A DNA stretch of 64,000 nucleotides from Jannaschia seohaensis (lineage in GTDB: Bacteria > Pseudomonadota > Alphaproteobacteria > Rhodobacterales > Rhodobacteraceae), in NCBI RefSeq assembly GCF_900116765.1, contig NZ_UETC01000001.1, forward strand, positions 372,001-436,000, written 5' to 3'. How positions within the stretch are numbered: the first letter of the stretch is position 1; every line of letters begins with the position of its first letter. A program made the position numbers and the translations under genes. Below, piece by piece: positions 8,606 through 18,951 of this stretch. The notes under the pieces are model-generated. The model was not told where the DNA came from, searched no databases, and was given only the letters and a program-made list of their open reading frames with translations.

Positions 8606-8622
8606 CGGTGTCTCCTTCGGGG

Positions 8623-8943
8623 TCAGCGCGAGACGCGGTCTAGCAGGGACTGTAACGGCCCGCCCCGCAGGATCGTCCCGATTCGGAGGCGGATCGTGCT
8701 TTCGGGCCGGTCGGAATACACGAGATGGTGGATCGCGGCGCGCTGCGCCGGGCTGAGATCCCGCACATCCACATCGCCGAACCCATAGCGCCGCAAGCTA
8801 TAGGCCAGGCTGGCTTCCAGGGGCGTCAGCGGGGCGGTGGCCTGCGCGGCGGCCGGGGGCGGCGCAACAAAGGTATCCTGGGCCGCCGCCGCGAGGGGCG
8901 ACAGCGCCAGCAAGACGCCGGCCAGGGGCAGTCGTCGGATCAT
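8623..8943 (-). CDS. Small secreted protein, paralogue B
   Basis: 106 aa; signal peptide with likely cleavage after AAAA (residue 21), then a Pro/Ala-rich linker (residues 24-40) and a conserved core GFGDVDVRDLSPAQRAAIHHL at residues 55-74. The core and the following I-x-ILR match paralogue A directly downstream. Function unknown; predicted periplasmic. Confidence 0.77.
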   Translation of the reverse strand: MIRRLPLAGVLLALSPLAAAAQDTFVAPPPAAAQATAPLTPLEASLAYSLRRYGFGDVDVRDLSPAQRAAIHHLVYSDRPESTIRLRIGTILRGGPLQSLLDRVSR

Positions 8944-9026
8944 GGCGCGGCCCTCCTTCAGGGGAGTTTAGGCGGTCCGGGCGCGTCGCTCCAGCACCGG
9001 CGCCCGCACATTTCCGAGAGCGCCGC

Positions 9027-9338
9027 TCAGCCCTTGCCGACGTTCTCCGCGAAGCTCTTCTCGAACGCGGCCTGCTGTTCGGGGGTCGCTTCGGTCTGGT
9101 GGCGGGCTTTCCACTCGGACATGGGCATGCCGTAATAGGCTTCGCGCGCCTCGTCCTTGGTCATCTCGATGCCATGCTCCGCCGCCGCCTCGGCATACCA
9201 GCGCGACAGGCAGTTGCGGCAGAAGCCCGCGAGGTTCATCAGGTCGATGTTCTGCGCGTCCGGGCGGTCCTCAATCAGGTGCTGGCGGAGGCGGCGGAAG
9301 GCGGCGGCCTCCACTTCGATGCGGGTGCGGTCATCCAT
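9027..9338 (-). CDS. DUF1244 domain protein
   Basis: 103 aa from the ATG at 9338 (MDDRTRIEVEAAAFRRL), the family's normal N-terminus; an in-frame ATG at 9356 would add six residues. DLMNLAGFCRNCLSRWY with its Cys pair and EAYYGMPMSEWKA are the DUF1244 signature. Function unknown, soluble, widespread in alphaproteobacteria. It overlaps the end of the N-formylglutamate amidohydrolase gene by 8 bases. Confidence 0.9.
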   Translation of the reverse strand: MDDRTRIEVEAAAFRRLRQHLIEDRPDAQNIDLMNLAGFCRNCLSRWYAEAAAEHGIEMTKDEAREAYYGMPMSEWKARHQTEATPEQQAAFEKSFAENVGKG

Positions 9339-10080
9339 TTCGTGCAATTTCGGCATCCTCCAGGGCGGCGGTCAGAAGCGGGGCGAGGCGGGCGGCCCAG
9401 CGGCTTTGCGCCTCTTCTGTCGAGATGAGGTCGTTCCTCAGCTCGATCAAGGCGTGCAGGCGGCCGGGGCCGAGCGCGTGCCGGTCCATCGTGTCGCCGG
9501 GCAGGTGCCCGCTATAGGGTTCGTTGACGCCGACGAAGATGTCGCCCTCCTTCTTGAGCCACGCGATCAGCGGGTCGGACAGGCGGCGGTCGTGGGAAAA
9601 GAGAACACCGACCTCCCAGGGGCGCGGCTCCCGCCCGCGCAGCTGCGGCGTGAAGCTGTGAATTGAGACCAGGACGGGGGCCGTCCGCCGTGACAGGAGG
9701 TCCGTGACGGCGGCGTGGTAGGGGCGATGAAACAGCGCGAGCCGCCGCGCCCGTTCGGCCGCGTCCGCGTGGCGGTTCCCCGGAATGATCGTGCCGTCAT
9801 AGAGTTTCATCAGTAGGGTCGGATCGTCCTCCCCGCGGTTCGGGTCGATGACCAGGCGCGAGAAATTCGACAGCACGGCGGGCGCGTCCATCAGCCGCGA
9901 CAGCTCCCGGGTGACGCCGGCCGTGCCGGGATCCCAGGCGATGTGGCGGGCCATGTCGGCTTGGGACAGGCCGAGCGTTCCGCCCACCTCCTCGGGAACC
10001 CGGTTGGAGGCGTGGTCGCAAAGCAGCACCCAGCGCGCGGTGCCTTCCGGGTTGACGATATGATAGGGCGCGAGGGACAT
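9331..10080 (-). CDS. N-formylglutamate amidohydrolase family protein
   Basis: 249 aa. Hydrolyses N-formyl-L-glutamate or a related N-acyl amino acid; zinc-dependent family. LLCDHASNRVPEE near residue 19, WDPGTAGVTRELS near 49 and VSIHSFTPQLRG near 146 are the conserved blocks. It is not in a hut (histidine) cluster here, so the true substrate is open. Overlaps DUF1244 downstream, forming a two-gene operon. Confidence 0.9.
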   Translation of the reverse strand: MSLAPYHIVNPEGTARWVLLCDHASNRVPEEVGGTLGLSQADMARHIAWDPGTAGVTRELSRLMDAPAVLSNFSRLVIDPNRGEDDPTLLMKLYDGTIIPGNRHADAAERARRLALFHRPYHAAVTDLLSRRTAPVLVSIHSFTPQLRGREPRPWEVGVLFSHDRRLSDPLIAWLKKEGDIFVGVNEPYSGHLPGDTMDRHALGPGRLHALIELRNDLISTEEAQSRWAARLAPLLTAALEDAEIARNG

Positions 10081-10129
10081 GAGCCCCGCTTACCCTGCCC
10101 GCCGAACGATGCCCATACCCGCCGGGCGG

Positions 10130-10158
10130 TTGCCAAGTGCCCCCGGCGCACGGCATAG
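10130..10158 (+). promoter_or_regulatory. Candidate sigma-70 promoter of pyk
   Basis: TTGCCA at 10130-10135, 17-base spacer, GCATAG at 10153-10158. A matching TTGCCAAGT box precedes rpmI. The minus-10 element is weak. Confidence 0.4.
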
Positions 10159-10203
10159 GCGTGAGCGCTAACACCTGTTTCCTCCCGGAAGGAAGACGCC
10201 CGC

Positions 10204-11652
<1,449 letters not shown>

Positions 11653-11653
11653 G

Positions 11654-11965
11654 TTGGAGGCCCTGGCGGCGCTCTGGGCCCGGGTCACCGAAGGGTGGGC
11701 GGGCCTGCCGAGCCTGCCGCCCCTGGGGCTGCCCGCGCCGCCCGATCCCGATCTGCTGATTGTGATCGCCACCTCGCTGATGGCGCTGGGCCTGACCGCG
11801 GCGCTCTCGGCCCGGATCGACGGGCGGCGCAGCTGGGCCGGGCGGTTTGCCGTGATCCTCTCGGCCGGGATGTTCTTCTGGGTCTGGGAGGCCGCCCGGT
11901 CGGGATTCGGCTGGACCACGATCCCCGCGGCCTTCGTCGAGGTCGCCGCACGCATTCTGCGCTGA
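11654..11965 (+). CDS. Small membrane protein downstream of pyk
   Basis: 103 aa from a TTG start at 11654, right after the pyk stop (TGAGTTGGAG), so translation is probably coupled to pyk. Two hydrophobic segments (about residues 35-52 and 65-80), a Pro-rich stretch before the first, and a final amphipathic segment. No recognised domain; function unknown. Confidence 0.72.
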   Translation: MEALAALWARVTEGWAGLPSLPPLGLPAPPDPDLLIVIATSLMALGLTAALSARIDGRRSWAGRFAVILSAGMFFWVWEAARSGFGWTTIPAAFVEVAARILR

Positions 11966-11997
11966 CCGCCAACCGCCCACCCGCGTGACGGTGCCCC

Positions 11998-12026
11998 TTG
12001 CCAAGTCAGGGCGCGGCCGTTAGGGG
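11998..12026 (+). promoter_or_regulatory. Candidate promoter of rpmI-rplT
   Basis: TTGCCA at 11998-12003, 17-base spacer, TAGGGG at 12021-12026; the TTGCCAAGT context is shared with the pyk promoter candidate. The minus-10 is GC-rich, which is common in this group. Confidence 0.4.
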
Positions 12027-12089
12027 ACGCGCTCTACCGCCCGCCCGGCGATTGGGATGCCGAGGCGCGCGACGAAAAAGGAGCCCGAA

Positions 12090-12290
12090 ATGCCCAAGAT
12101 GAAGACGAAGTCGAGCGCCAAGAAGCGCTTCAAGGTGACCGCGCGCGGCAAGGTTCTGTCCGCCCAGGCCGGCAAGCGCCACGGCATGATCAAGCGCACC
12201 AACAAGTTCATCCGCGACGCCCGTGGCACGTCCACGCTCAGCGCTCCGGACACCAAGATCGTCAAGGGCTTCATGCCCTACGACCGCTGA
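12090..12290 (+). CDS. rpmI: 50S ribosomal protein L35
   Basis: 66 aa, [17 protein letters not shown] start and [18 protein letters not shown] in the middle: complete bL35. The ATG at 12090 is chosen over the ATG at 12057 because it gives the family N-terminus and has AAAAAGGAG upstream. It precedes rplT by 15 bases; infC is not adjacent. Confidence 0.98.
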   Translation: MPKMKTKSSAKKRFKVTARGKVLSAQAGKRHGMIKRTNKFIRDARGTSTLSAPDTKIVKGFMPYDR

Positions 12291-12305
12291 TAGGAGGAAC
12301 TACCG

Positions 12306-12665
12306 ATGTCCCGAGTCACCTCCGGCAAGGTCACCCACGCCCGCCACAAGAAGGTCCTGACGGCCGCGAAGGGCTACTATTCGCGCCGCTCGACCAACTT
12401 CAAGACTGCGCGCCAGGCCGTCGACAAGGCGAACCAGTACGCCACCCGCGACCGCAAGAATCGCAAGCGCACGTTCCGTGCGCTGTGGATCCAGCGGATC
12501 AACGCCGCCGTGCGCGCCCATGACGCCGACATGACTTATTCGCGCTTCATCGCCGCGCTCGGCAAGGCCGGGATCGAGGTCGACCGCAAGGTCCTCGCCG
12601 ACCTCGCCGTCCACGAGCCCGAGGCCTTCGCCGCCATCGTGGCTCAGGCCAAAGCCGCCGCGTAA
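12306..12665 (+). CDS. rplT: 50S ribosomal protein L20
   Basis: 119 aa; complete bL20 with [19 protein letters not shown] and [17 protein letters not shown]. It binds 23S rRNA early in 50S assembly. AGGAGG lies just upstream of the ATG. A strong intrinsic terminator follows the gene. Confidence 0.98.
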   Translation: MSRVTSGKVTHARHKKVLTAAKGYYSRRSTNFKTARQAVDKANQYATRDRKNRKRTFRALWIQRINAAVRAHDADMTYSRFIAALGKAGIEVDRKVLADLAVHEPEAFAAIVAQAKAAA

Positions 12666-12688
12666 GCGCCGCGCCAGACCGCATCCGG

Positions 12689-12716
12689 ACGGGGCCCCTT
12701 CGTGGGCCCCGTTTTT
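12689..12716 (+). terminator. Intrinsic terminator of rpmI-rplT
   Basis: Perfect 9-bp stem ACGGGGCCC / GGGCCCCGT with a 6-base loop, followed by TTTT. Confidence 0.9.
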
Positions 12717-12750
12717 CGTTTCCTCCACTGGAACCGGGGCGACCCGCGTC

Positions 12751-12862
12751 CTCTTCTTCTGGCCCCAAATACTCATGGCCCGACCCCATCCGCATTCCGA
12801 CCGCTCCGGTGTCTCGCCGAGCGTCGCGGACGGGGGGCCGGGGGGCGTCCCCCGGCCCCCTC
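12751..12862 (+). repeat. Intergenic AAATACTC repeat, copy 3 (degenerate)
   Basis: CTCTTCTTCTGGCCCCAAAT plus ACTCATGG (12751-12778) matches the repeat core; the GC hairpin (GGGGGCC...GGCCCCC) is displaced to about 12831-12862. Lies between convergent rplT and the glycosyltransferase gene. Confidence 0.7.
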
Positions 12863-12875
12863 CGCCAGCGGGTCG

Positions 12876-13880
12876 TCAGCGCCAGAGCATCAGCCCCGCC
12901 GCCTTCAACTGGTCGGGATGGACGTAGCGCTCGGACCGTTCCGTCAGGAAGGACGCGTCCTCCGCCCGCATGGCCTGCACCAGCGCCGCGAAGCGCTTGT
13001 AAGACGCGCCGCCGTGATTGTGCCCGCCATGGGCGAGCACTTTGTCGATCTTGGCGGGCAGGGCCGAGGTAAAGACGAAATGCGCGACCGTCAGCAGCCG
13101 GTCCGTCGGCGGCGGCCAGTTCGCCTTGTGCGACCCATAGCGCCAGACCAGCCGGGACCGTCGCACGATCGGCGTCTTCAGCGTGGAGTGGCGTGAGAGC
13201 GGCGGGCGGTCGGCTTCGGGGATCTTCTCACGGACATACCGGTCCCAGAGGACGCTCGACTTGGCCAGGGCGATCTGTTGCGGTTGGCGGAAGGGGCGGA
13301 GGCGCAGCAGGGGGTGCGCCTCGAAATAGGGGCACTCCGCGAGAAGGGCATCGAAATCGCCGGGGGGCGCGGCAGGGGTGCCGGGCGGGGGCAGGCGCTC
13401 GGGAAAGAATTCGACCAGGGAGGCGGCCACGGTGGGTCGCCGCTCGGCTCGGAGCACGTCGAGAATCGCGGGCAGGTCCGGCGCCTCGGCAGGGGGCAGC
13501 AGGAATTCGTCCGCATCGACATAGAGCGCGTGCCGGCCCCAGAGGAATTTCTGCGCGATGGCGTCCTTCATCACCACGCCCGCCCGCGCGGCCCGCTTGA
13601 ACCCGAGCGGCCCGCGCCCATCCGCCGGATCGCCATAGCCGTAGCGGGAACGGAGCATGACAACGTCCGGCTGCGCCGCCAACAGCTCCGCCGTGCCGTC
13701 GCCCGAGCCGTCATCCAGCACGACGAACTGCGCGACCCCGATCCGGCGGTGATGGTCCAGCCAGGCGGGCAGGAAGTGCATCTCGTCGCGCATCATCGAC
13801 AGGATCGAGGGCGCGCCGGAACGGAGCGTGCCGGAGGCGATCTCAAGGCTGTCGAGGACATCGGAATGGGTCGGGCGCAT
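12876..13880 (-). CDS. Glycosyltransferase family 2 protein
   Basis: 334 aa from the ATG at 13880 (GGGAG upstream); an in-frame TTG at 13892 is possible. MRDEMHFLPAWLDHHRRIGV, the LDDGSGDGTAELL motif and a D-x-D-like YVDADEFLLP fit a GT-A fold transferase of the Glyco_tranf_2_4 kind, often found in cell-surface polysaccharide genes. No membrane segment. Acceptor and donor cannot be told from sequence, and the neighbours give no pathway. Confidence 0.85.
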   Translation of the reverse strand: MRPTHSDVLDSLEIASGTLRSGAPSILSMMRDEMHFLPAWLDHHRRIGVAQFVVLDDGSGDGTAELLAAQPDVVMLRSRYGYGDPADGRGPLGFKRAARAGVVMKDAIAQKFLWGRHALYVDADEFLLPPAEAPDLPAILDVLRAERRPTVAASLVEFFPERLPPPGTPAAPPGDFDALLAECPYFEAHPLLRLRPFRQPQQIALAKSSVLWDRYVREKIPEADRPPLSRHSTLKTPIVRRSRLVWRYGSHKANWPPPTDRLLTVAHFVFTSALPAKIDKVLAHGGHNHGGASYKRFAALVQAMRAEDASFLTERSERYVHPDQLKAAGLMLWR

Positions 13881-13977
13881 GGTGTCTCCCAAGGGGGCGG
13901 CGCGCGGTCTCTCTAGGAGAGGCGCGCGCCGCTCTCAAGCCGTCGACGCGCGCCGCTCCGGCGCTAGCTGCCGCCTC

Positions 13978-14640
13978 ATGCGCGCCCTGATCCTCCTCCT
14001 TGCCCTCGCAGCCTGCACCCCCGCCGTCCCGCCGGAGCGGGCGATCCTTGCCATCGGCGACAGCGTCATGGCCTGGAACGGCGACCGGGGCATCCCCGAG
14101 GTCACGGCGGCGGCGCTGGGCCGGCCGGTGGTCGATGCCTCGCAATCCTTGGCGCATGTGACCCATCCGAACGCGCTGGCGCGGGTCACGGGTTTCGATA
14201 TCTCGCGCCAGGCGCCTTCAGGGGCCTGGGACTGGATCATCCTCACCGGGGGCGGCAACGACATCCGCTCCGATTGCGCCACGCCCCGGGCGGCCGCGAC
14301 CCGAGACGGGCTGATCGGCCCGGATCTGAGCGGGGACATCCCCGAACTGATCGCGCGGCTGCGGGCGCGGGGCGCGCGCGTGGCGGTCGTGGGCTATTAC
14401 GACGGGGCCGAGGCCTCGCCCACCGGGTTCACGCCGTGCCAGCCCGAGTTCGACGTCATGAACCGCCGCTTCGACGCGCTGGCGGGCCGCGATCCGGGCG
14501 TGGTGTTCCTGGACGCGGGCGACGTGATCGACCCGCGGGAGACCGTGCTCTACGCGCCCGACCTGATCCATCCGAGCCCGCGCGGCGCCGCATTGATCGG
14601 CGCCGCCCTGGCCCAAAGGATCCGCGCGGCCGAGCGGTGA
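13978..14640 (+). CDS. SGNH/GDSL-family lipoprotein hydrolase
   Basis: 220 aa from the ATG at 13978 (the frame is open further upstream, but this start gives a signal peptide). Lipobox LALAAC at residues 8-13 predicts a lipid-anchored periplasmic protein. SGNH blocks: GDSVMAWNG (nucleophile Ser), GGGNDI, and a final DLIHPS with the catalytic Asp/His. Ester or acyl substrate unknown. Ends 7 bases from the convergent serine hydrolase gene. Confidence 0.85.
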   Translation: MRALILLLALAACTPAVPPERAILAIGDSVMAWNGDRGIPEVTAAALGRPVVDASQSLAHVTHPNALARVTGFDISRQAPSGAWDWIILTGGGNDIRSDCATPRAAATRDGLIGPDLSGDIPELIARLRARGARVAVVGYYDGAEASPTGFTPCQPEFDVMNRRFDALAGRDPGVVFLDAGDVIDPRETVLYAPDLIHPSPRGAALIGAALAQRIRAAER

Positions 14641-14647
14641 GCGCCGC

Positions 14648-15784
14648 TCAGGCGGCGTAGGCCGCGCGCTCCGCCTCCGCGTAGACGCGCAGATAGCCCG
14701 GCTCCACGAAGGGCAGGGTCTGTGTCATGACCACGCCGCATTTATCCGCGCTGCGATCGGCCCACCAATGGGTGTTCAGCACCCCTGCCCAGGTCAGCGT
14801 CCCCGCCCGGCGGCCTCCGTCCACATCCTCAATGTTGATCAGTCCGCCGAAGCCATGGGTGGCCGCCCCCGGGAACGGATCGACATCGGCGCTCACGGCG
14901 GGCACGGTTGCGACCATCCGCTCGAACCGCTTCCCCTCCATCTGATCGGCGAAGACCTGATCCACCGCGCCCTCGGACAGGATTCGCGTCCCGTCCAACT
15001 CCCCGCCTCGGAGCAGCATCCGCAGCAGGCGCATATAGTCCGGCGCGGTCGAATAGAGGCAATGCCCCATCCCGTAGACCTCGGGCTTGGGCGGGGGCGA
15101 GAGGTCGAAGGGGACAAAACCGCCGTCCTCGCCGCGGGCCTTCACCTGCGCCAGCCGATCCTCCATGCCGTCGGGCTCGAAGGCGGTGCGAGACATGCCG
15201 AGCGGCTCCAGGATCTCCGAGGTCACGAACTCGGTGATCGACTGGCCCGACACGGCCTCCACCACGAGGCCCAGAAAGTCGGTCGAGAGGCCATAGCCCC
15301 AGCGCTCCCCGGGGTCGAACATCAGCGGGTAGTTCAGCGCCGCTCGCGTGCCCGACAGCGAAGGCGGCGCGCCCGTCGCCTGGAGGTAGCGCATCATGTC
15401 CGCGTTCCAGAACTCGTATTCCAGCCCCGAGCGGTGGGTCGCCAGATGGCGCACCGTCGCCGCCGTGCGGGGCGCGCGCAGCCGGGGCGTGTCCCCGTCC
15501 CAGCCGTCGAGCACCTGCATCGCGTCCCAGTCCGGCAGGACCGAGGCCACCTCGGTCTCCATCGACAGCTTGCCCCGGTCGATCAGGATCATCGCCGCGA
15601 GCGAGCCGACGAGCTTCGTCATCGAGAAGATGCGGAACGCGGTGTCCTCCGAGGCGGGGCGGCCCTCGGCCGCGTCCCCGGCGCTGGCGCTGTCGGTGAT
15701 GCCTCCGGCGTTGCCCAGCATGGTGACGACGAAGGGAACGTCCTGGCGTGCGACGGCGTCTTCCGCGAGGGTCTGTAAGGTCAT
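14648..15784 (-). CDS. Serine hydrolase, beta-lactamase class C fold (EstB-like)
   Basis: 378 aa. Catalytic S-x-x-K is S54-M-T-K57; a Tyr motif YGLS follows at residue 164; the C-terminal part has [10 protein letters not shown], resembling the W-x-G block of EstB-type esterases. No signal peptide, so it is probably a cytoplasmic esterase rather than a beta-lactamase. GGGAGGAAA precedes the ATG at 15784. The frame stays open upstream on this strand but is only a shadow of pheS. Confidence 0.88.
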   Translation of the reverse strand: MTLQTLAEDAVARQDVPFVVTMLGNAGGITDSASAGDAAEGRPASEDTAFRIFSMTKLVGSLAAMILIDRGKLSMETEVASVLPDWDAMQVLDGWDGDTPRLRAPRTAATVRHLATHRSGLEYEFWNADMMRYLQATGAPPSLSGTRAALNYPLMFDPGERWGYGLSTDFLGLVVEAVSGQSITEFVTSEILEPLGMSRTAFEPDGMEDRLAQVKARGEDGGFVPFDLSPPPKPEVYGMGHCLYSTAPDYMRLLRMLLRGGELDGTRILSEGAVDQVFADQMEGKRFERMVATVPAVSADVDPFPGAATHGFGGLINIEDVDGGRRAGTLTWAGVLNTHWWADRSADKCGVVMTQTLPFVEPGYLRVYAEAERAAYAA

Positions 15785-15907
15785 TGTGGTTTCCTCCCGC
15801 TCGGAAGCGTCCGCGCGATGGCCGGTTGGGTCAAGCTGCATCGCAGGGGCGGTTGCAGCAGCGCGCCCCACGGGATACGCAGCGCCGACTTGAGACGAGG
15901 CCCGACC

Positions 15908-16972
15908 ATGGACGACCTGCGCGAGAAATATATCGGTCAGATCCGCGACGCCGCCGACGAAGCCGCCCTGGAAGCAGTGCGCCTCGCCGCCGTCGGCAAG
16001 AAGGGCGAGGTCGCCCTGAAGATGCGCGAACTCGGCAAGATGACCCCGGAGGAGCGGCAGGTCGCGGGGCCGAAGCTGAATGCGCTGAAGGATGAGATCA
16101 ATTCCGCCATCGCCGCCCGCAAGGCCGCGCTGGAGGATGCCGCGCTGGAGGCGCGCCTGCGCGACGAGTGGCTCGACGTGACCCTGCCCACCCGCACGCG
16201 GCGCGTGGGCAGCATCCACCCGATCAGCCAGGTCACCGAAGAGGTGACCGCGATCTTCGCGGATATGGGCTTCAGCGTCGCGGAAGGCCCCCAGATCGAG
16301 ACCGACTGGTACAATTTCGACGCGCTCAACATCCCCGGCCACCATCCGGCCCGCGCCGAGATGGACACGTTTTACATGCACCGCGCCGAGGGCGACGACC
16401 GTCCGCCGCACGTGTTGCGCACCCATACCTCGCCGGTCCAGATCAAGGCGATGGAGGCCACTGGCGCGCCGCTGCGGGCGATCTGCCCGGGCCGGGTCTA
16501 CCGCGCCGATTACGACCAGACCCACACGCCGATGTTCAATCAGGTCGAGGGCATCGCCATCGACCGCGACATCTCCATGGCGAACCTGAAATGGTGCCTG
16601 GAGGAATTCTGCCGCGCCTTCTTCGAGGTGGACGAGATCGAGCTGCGCTTCCGCGCCTCGCATTTCCCCTTCACCGAGCCCTCGGCCGAGGTCGATATCC
16701 GCTGTTCGTGGGAGGGCGGGACGCTCAAGCTGGGTGAGGGCGATGACTGGCTGGAGATCCTGGGCTCGGGCATGATCCACCCCAAGGTGTTGCAGGCAGG
16801 CGGGATCGACCCGGATCAATGGCAGGGCTTCGCCTTCGGCATGGGGATCGACCGGATCGCGATGCTGAAATACGGCATCCCGGACCTGCGGGCCTTCTTC
16901 GACAGCGACCTGCGCTGGCTGCGGCATTACGGCTTCGGCGCGCTCCAGGCGCCGGCGCGCCACGCGGGTTAA
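15908..16972 (+). CDS. pheS: Phenylalanine--tRNA ligase alpha subunit
   Basis: 354 aa. Charges tRNA-Phe as an alpha2-beta2 enzyme. N-terminal coiled coil (residues about 1-90), then class II motifs: [10 protein letters not shown], and the final block [18 protein letters not shown] at 15908 ([12 protein letters not shown]) gives the usual N-terminus; the upstream in-frame extension lacks it. pheT does not follow, unlike in many bacteria; the next gene is unrelated. Confidence 0.97.
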   Translation: MDDLREKYIGQIRDAADEAALEAVRLAAVGKKGEVALKMRELGKMTPEERQVAGPKLNALKDEINSAIAARKAALEDAALEARLRDEWLDVTLPTRTRRVGSIHPISQVTEEVTAIFADMGFSVAEGPQIETDWYNFDALNIPGHHPARAEMDTFYMHRAEGDDRPPHVLRTHTSPVQIKAMEATGAPLRAICPGRVYRADYDQTHTPMFNQVEGIAIDRDISMANLKWCLEEFCRAFFEVDEIELRFRASHFPFTEPSAEVDIRCSWEGGTLKLGEGDDWLEILGSGMIHPKVLQAGGIDPDQWQGFAFGMGIDRIAMLKYGIPDLRAFFDSDLRWLRHYGFGALQAPARHAG

Positions 16973-17027
16973 TCACACCTTAGGACATGCGCGCTATCGC
17001 TGGGGGACGCCCCCCTCGGAGCAGATC

Positions 17028-17714
17028 ATGACCGCGCAGCCCCGCATCCTGGCGTCCCATTCGCCGCCGGAAGAGATCGATTTGGACGTTGTCGGCCGCG
17101 TGGTCGAGCTGTTGACCCAGTGCCGGATGCTGTCGCTGACATCGGCCCTGCTGGCGGTCCAATGGGCCTCCGCCCGGGGCGCCCGGGAGCGTGCCGCCTT
17201 TGCCAGCGCCTTCCACGCCGATCGCCGCGCCTATATCGACGCGATCTCGGAGAAGATGCGGATCGCGCCCTTCATGGCGCGTTTGCCGGAAATCGCCAGA
17301 CCACGGGCGGCGGTGCATGGCTTTCTCGATACGCTGCAACAGCTGGAGACGGACGGCACCGAGATGGATCACGCCTCGGCCGCCAAGCTGGCCGAGCGGG
17401 CGCGGCTGCATGTCCATCCCGCCCTGCGTGAGATCATTCTCTACCTGGAAGGCAAGATTCGAGAGGGGCAGGAGCGTGAGCGCGCCGGGGTGGCGGCGCG
17501 GGCCGATCTGGTCGATCGCACGCTCCACGACATGGGACGAATCGGCCGGATGATCGGCTCCATCTCGATCAACGCCTCGGTCGAAGCGGCCCGGGCCGGG
17601 GGCGAATCGGGGCGTGCCTTTCAGGTGATCGCGGCAGAGGTGCGCGATCTCGCGCGGCAATCCGCGACCCTGTTGGAGGAGATGAAGCAGCGGCTGGCCG
17701 AACGCCTGCGGTGA
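17028..17714 (+). CDS. Soluble chemoreceptor-like (MCP signalling fragment) protein
   Basis: 228 aa, no membrane segment. The C-terminal part holds a short stretch typical of methyl-accepting chemotaxis signalling hairpins: SISINASVEAARAGGESGRA and FQVIAAEVRDLARQSA (about residues 178-215). The N-terminal 170 residues are helical and not recognised. Much shorter than a normal receptor, lacking sensor, HAMP and adaptation regions. It may be a stand-alone partner of CheA/CheW or a non-chemotaxis scaffold. Confidence 0.78.
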   Translation: MTAQPRILASHSPPEEIDLDVVGRVVELLTQCRMLSLTSALLAVQWASARGARERAAFASAFHADRRAYIDAISEKMRIAPFMARLPEIARPRAAVHGFLDTLQQLETDGTEMDHASAAKLAERARLHVHPALREIILYLEGKIREGQERERAGVAARADLVDRTLHDMGRIGRMIGSISINASVEAARAGGESGRAFQVIAAEVRDLARQSATLLEEMKQRLAERLR

Positions 17715-17736
17715 TCGCCCCCTTACCGGCCTGCCC

Positions 17737-18951
17737 TCAGCCCTCGCGGCGCAAGCGCGCCAGGAGTTGCGGGCTCATATAGCCGTCGGGAACCAGACCG
17801 CGCGCGGCCTGCCATCGGCGGATCGCCTCCAGGGTCAGCGGGCCGACCAAGCCGTCGAATTTCTGCGGGTCGAACCCGGCCGCGGCCAGACGGCGCTGCA
17901 TCTCCACGCGCTCGTCGAAGGTCAGCGCCCGGTCCCCGCGCGGCCAGCTGTCGATCAGCGGCAGGCCGCCCGCGATCCGGTCGGCCAGATGCCCGACGCC
18001 GATCACATAGGCGTCGGCGGTGTTGTAGCTCTCCAGCGCGCGGAAATTGGGCGTGGTGGCAAAGGCGGTGCCCTGATGCCCGCCCGGCACGCGGATCGAG
18101 ATGCCCGGCCCCTCCGGCAGCGCGCCGCTCCGCGCCCGCACCCCCAACGCCGCCCATTCGGCGCCGGTCTTGGTGGTCCGCTCCCCGGTCAGCAGGTAGT
18201 CGAAGCCTTCGGGCACCACGACTTCGGTGCCCCAGGGCCGCCCGGTCTGCCAGCCATTTGCCTTGAGATAGGTCGCCGTCGAGGCCAGCGCATCGACCGG
18301 CGTGCCCCAGATGTCGCGTCGCCCGTCGCCATCCCAGTCCTGAGCGTGCGCCAGAAAGCTCGACGGCAGGAACTGCGTATGCCCCATCGCCCCAGCCCAG
18401 GAGCCCCGGAGCGTGGCGGGCACGGCCTCCCCCCGCTCGACGATCTGCAACGCGGCCAGGAACTCCCGCTCCCACAGAGCGGCGCGGCGGGCGTCGAAGG
18501 CCAGGGTTGCGATGGCCTCCAAGGTCGGTGTGTCGCCCTTGAAGGCGCCGTAACTGCTCTCCAGCCCCCAGATCGCGACCAGGATCTCGGCGGGAACGCC
18601 ATGGGTGGCTTCGATACGGTCGAGATCTGCCCGGTGGTACGCCAGGGCCGCGCGCCCGTTCCGGATGCGCGCGTCCGAGACGGCGGTATCGAGATAGTCC
18701 CAAACGGTCTTGGTGAATTCCGACTGGGTGCGGTCGCGGCGGACGATGTCGGCGCGGTAGGCGAGCCCGCGCGTCGCGCGCGTCCAGGTGGCGTCGGAGA
18801 TGCCCGCCGCCTGCGCCGTCTCGCGGAACCCGGCAAGCCAGGCGTCCAGGCTCGGCGACGCCGCGCCGCGCATGGCCGGGCGCGGCGAGGTGACCGGCTG
18901 CGCGCAGGCCGTGGTGGACAGAACCAGCGTCAGCAGCAGGGCGCGGATCAT
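17737..18951 (-). CDS. Lytic murein transglycosylase (MltB family) with peptidoglycan-binding domain
   Basis: 404 aa. Cleaves the MurNAc-GlcNAc bond in peptidoglycan. Signal peptide, with Cys16 as a possible lipidation site (LSTTAC, not a perfect lipobox). Catalytic Glu131 lies in WGLESSYGAFKGD; GAMGHTQFLPSSF is the second family motif. The last about 65 residues form a PG_binding_1 domain (QRRLAAAGFDPQKFDGLVG). Overlaps rnr by 4 bases (ATGA). Confidence 0.93.
   Translation of the reverse strand: MIRALLLTLVLSTTACAQPVTSPRPAMRGAASPSLDAWLAGFRETAQAAGISDATWTRATRGLAYRADIVRRDRTQSEFTKTVWDYLDTAVSDARIRNGRAALAYHRADLDRIEATHGVPAEILVAIWGLESSYGAFKGDTPTLEAIATLAFDARRAALWEREFLAALQIVERGEAVPATLRGSWAGAMGHTQFLPSSFLAHAQDWDGDGRRDIWGTPVDALASTATYLKANGWQTGRPWGTEVVVPEGFDYLLTGERTTKTGAEWAALGVRARSGALPEGPGISIRVPGGHQGTAFATTPNFRALESYNTADAYVIGVGHLADRIAGGLPLIDSWPRGDRALTFDERVEMQRRLAAAGFDPQKFDGLVGPLTLEAIRRWQAARGLVPDGYMSPQLLARLRREG

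Noticed and set aside
14648-15784. Calling the serine hydrolase a beta-lactamase resistance gene
   Set aside because: It lacks a signal peptide and the KTG-type third motif; the EstB-like esterase group fits better.
15785-16963. Upstream extension of the serine hydrolase frame through pheS
   Set aside because: It is antisense to pheS, and the ATG at 15784 with a good ribosome site gives the normal family length.
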